Shown piece after piece: positions 63,914 through 64,000 of a DNA stretch of 64,000 nt. Location: positions 116,830 through 180,829 of the forward strand of contig JAUCYS010000007.1 of the NCBI GenBank assembly GCA_030373505.1, given 5' to 3'. The position numbers were made by a program, and so were the translations under genes. The DNA is from Parasphingorhabdus sp. Lineage in GTDB: Bacteria > Pseudomonadota > Alphaproteobacteria > Sphingomonadales > Sphingomonadaceae. Position 1 is the stretch's first letter; every line of letters starts with the position of its first letter. The notes under the pieces are model-generated. The model searched no databases. It saw only the letters and a program-made list of their open reading frames with translations, and was not told where the DNA came from.

Positions 63914-64000
63914 ATGGGAAACGAAGTAATCCAGGACATATCGGAAGAGAAGGAAACGGGGCGTCGACGCCGGGGTCCTGTGCTCGAAAAGGCGATTCTC
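63914..64000 (+). CDS. TetR-family regulator, N-terminal end (continues past the window)
   Basis: 29 codons are visible from the ATG at 63914: a charged lead and then RRRRGPVLEKAIL, which is the usual beginning of the TetR DNA-binding helix bundle. The rest is outside the window. No clear ribosome site is seen at this ATG. Likely regulator of the divergent MFS-folE unit. Confidence 0.6.
   Translation, partial: MGNEVIQDISEEKETGRRRRGPVLEKAIL

Overview
The window looks like a piece of a sphingomonad (Alphaproteobacteria, Sphingomonadales) chromosome. The reasons are the moderately high GC content, the DUF1134/EipA envelope protein, the TonB-type transducer, two TonB-dependent receptors, and several SDR, AraC and HxlR genes of the kinds common in that group. 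No transposase, integrase or CRISPR array was seen. Genus-level placement cannot be made by eye.

Positions 1-19000 are mostly housekeeping and general metabolism: the 3' part of glutamine-dependent NAD synthetase, gltX, a TonB-like protein, ribD and ribE, a DUF1134 protein, tRNA-Ser(GCT), an S9 oligopeptidase, a TonB receptor, a histone-deacetylase-like amidohydrolase with an AraC regulator, an esterase plus PaiB-like pair, an HxlR/SDR divergent pair, and a TetR/SDR/hydrolase divergent unit with a clear repeated operator.

Positions 19000-64000 form one large catabolic supercluster. A LuxR-type solo regulator precedes a plus-strand unit of amidohydrolase, SDR, thiolase and MFS. A minus-strand unit (33788 down to 24815) encodes a CaiB-type CoA transferase, two PF04909-type amidohydrolases flanking a D-aminoacylase-like enzyme, an SCP2-type thiolase, an acyl-CoA dehydrogenase and an enoyl-CoA hydratase. 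From the same 250-bp control region, which holds a 36-bp interrupted palindrome, a 14-kb plus-strand unit runs the other way: F420-type LLM oxidoreductase, two enoyl-CoA hydratases, TonB receptor, two acyl-CoA dehydrogenases, MFS, and then an apparently complete coenzyme F420 set (fbiC, npdG, cofE, cofD, cofC) with overlapping start/stop codons. A convergent minus-strand unit (54368 down to 47913) carries a small conserved protein, an acyl-CoA ligase, a GlcG/HbpS-like protein, an enoyl-CoA hydratase and a CoA transferase that both look circularly permuted, a YtcJ-like amidohydrolase and a DUF2889 protein. Beyond it lie a FadR-type GntR regulator, a second LLM oxidoreductase, a frameshifted cupin gene, cytochrome P450, zinc alcohol dehydrogenase, aldehyde dehydrogenase, a peroxiredoxin-like protein, folE, an MFS transporter and the start of a TetR gene.

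The most plausible reading is a pathway that takes up a hydrophobic compound (TonB receptor, MFS), oxidises it (P450, alcohol and aldehyde dehydrogenases), activates it as a CoA thioester, uses F420-dependent reduction or dehydrogenation on ring or unsaturated intermediates, and finishes by beta-oxidation and hydrolytic cleavage. The cofactor is made by genes in the same transcription unit. The substrate cannot be named from sequence.
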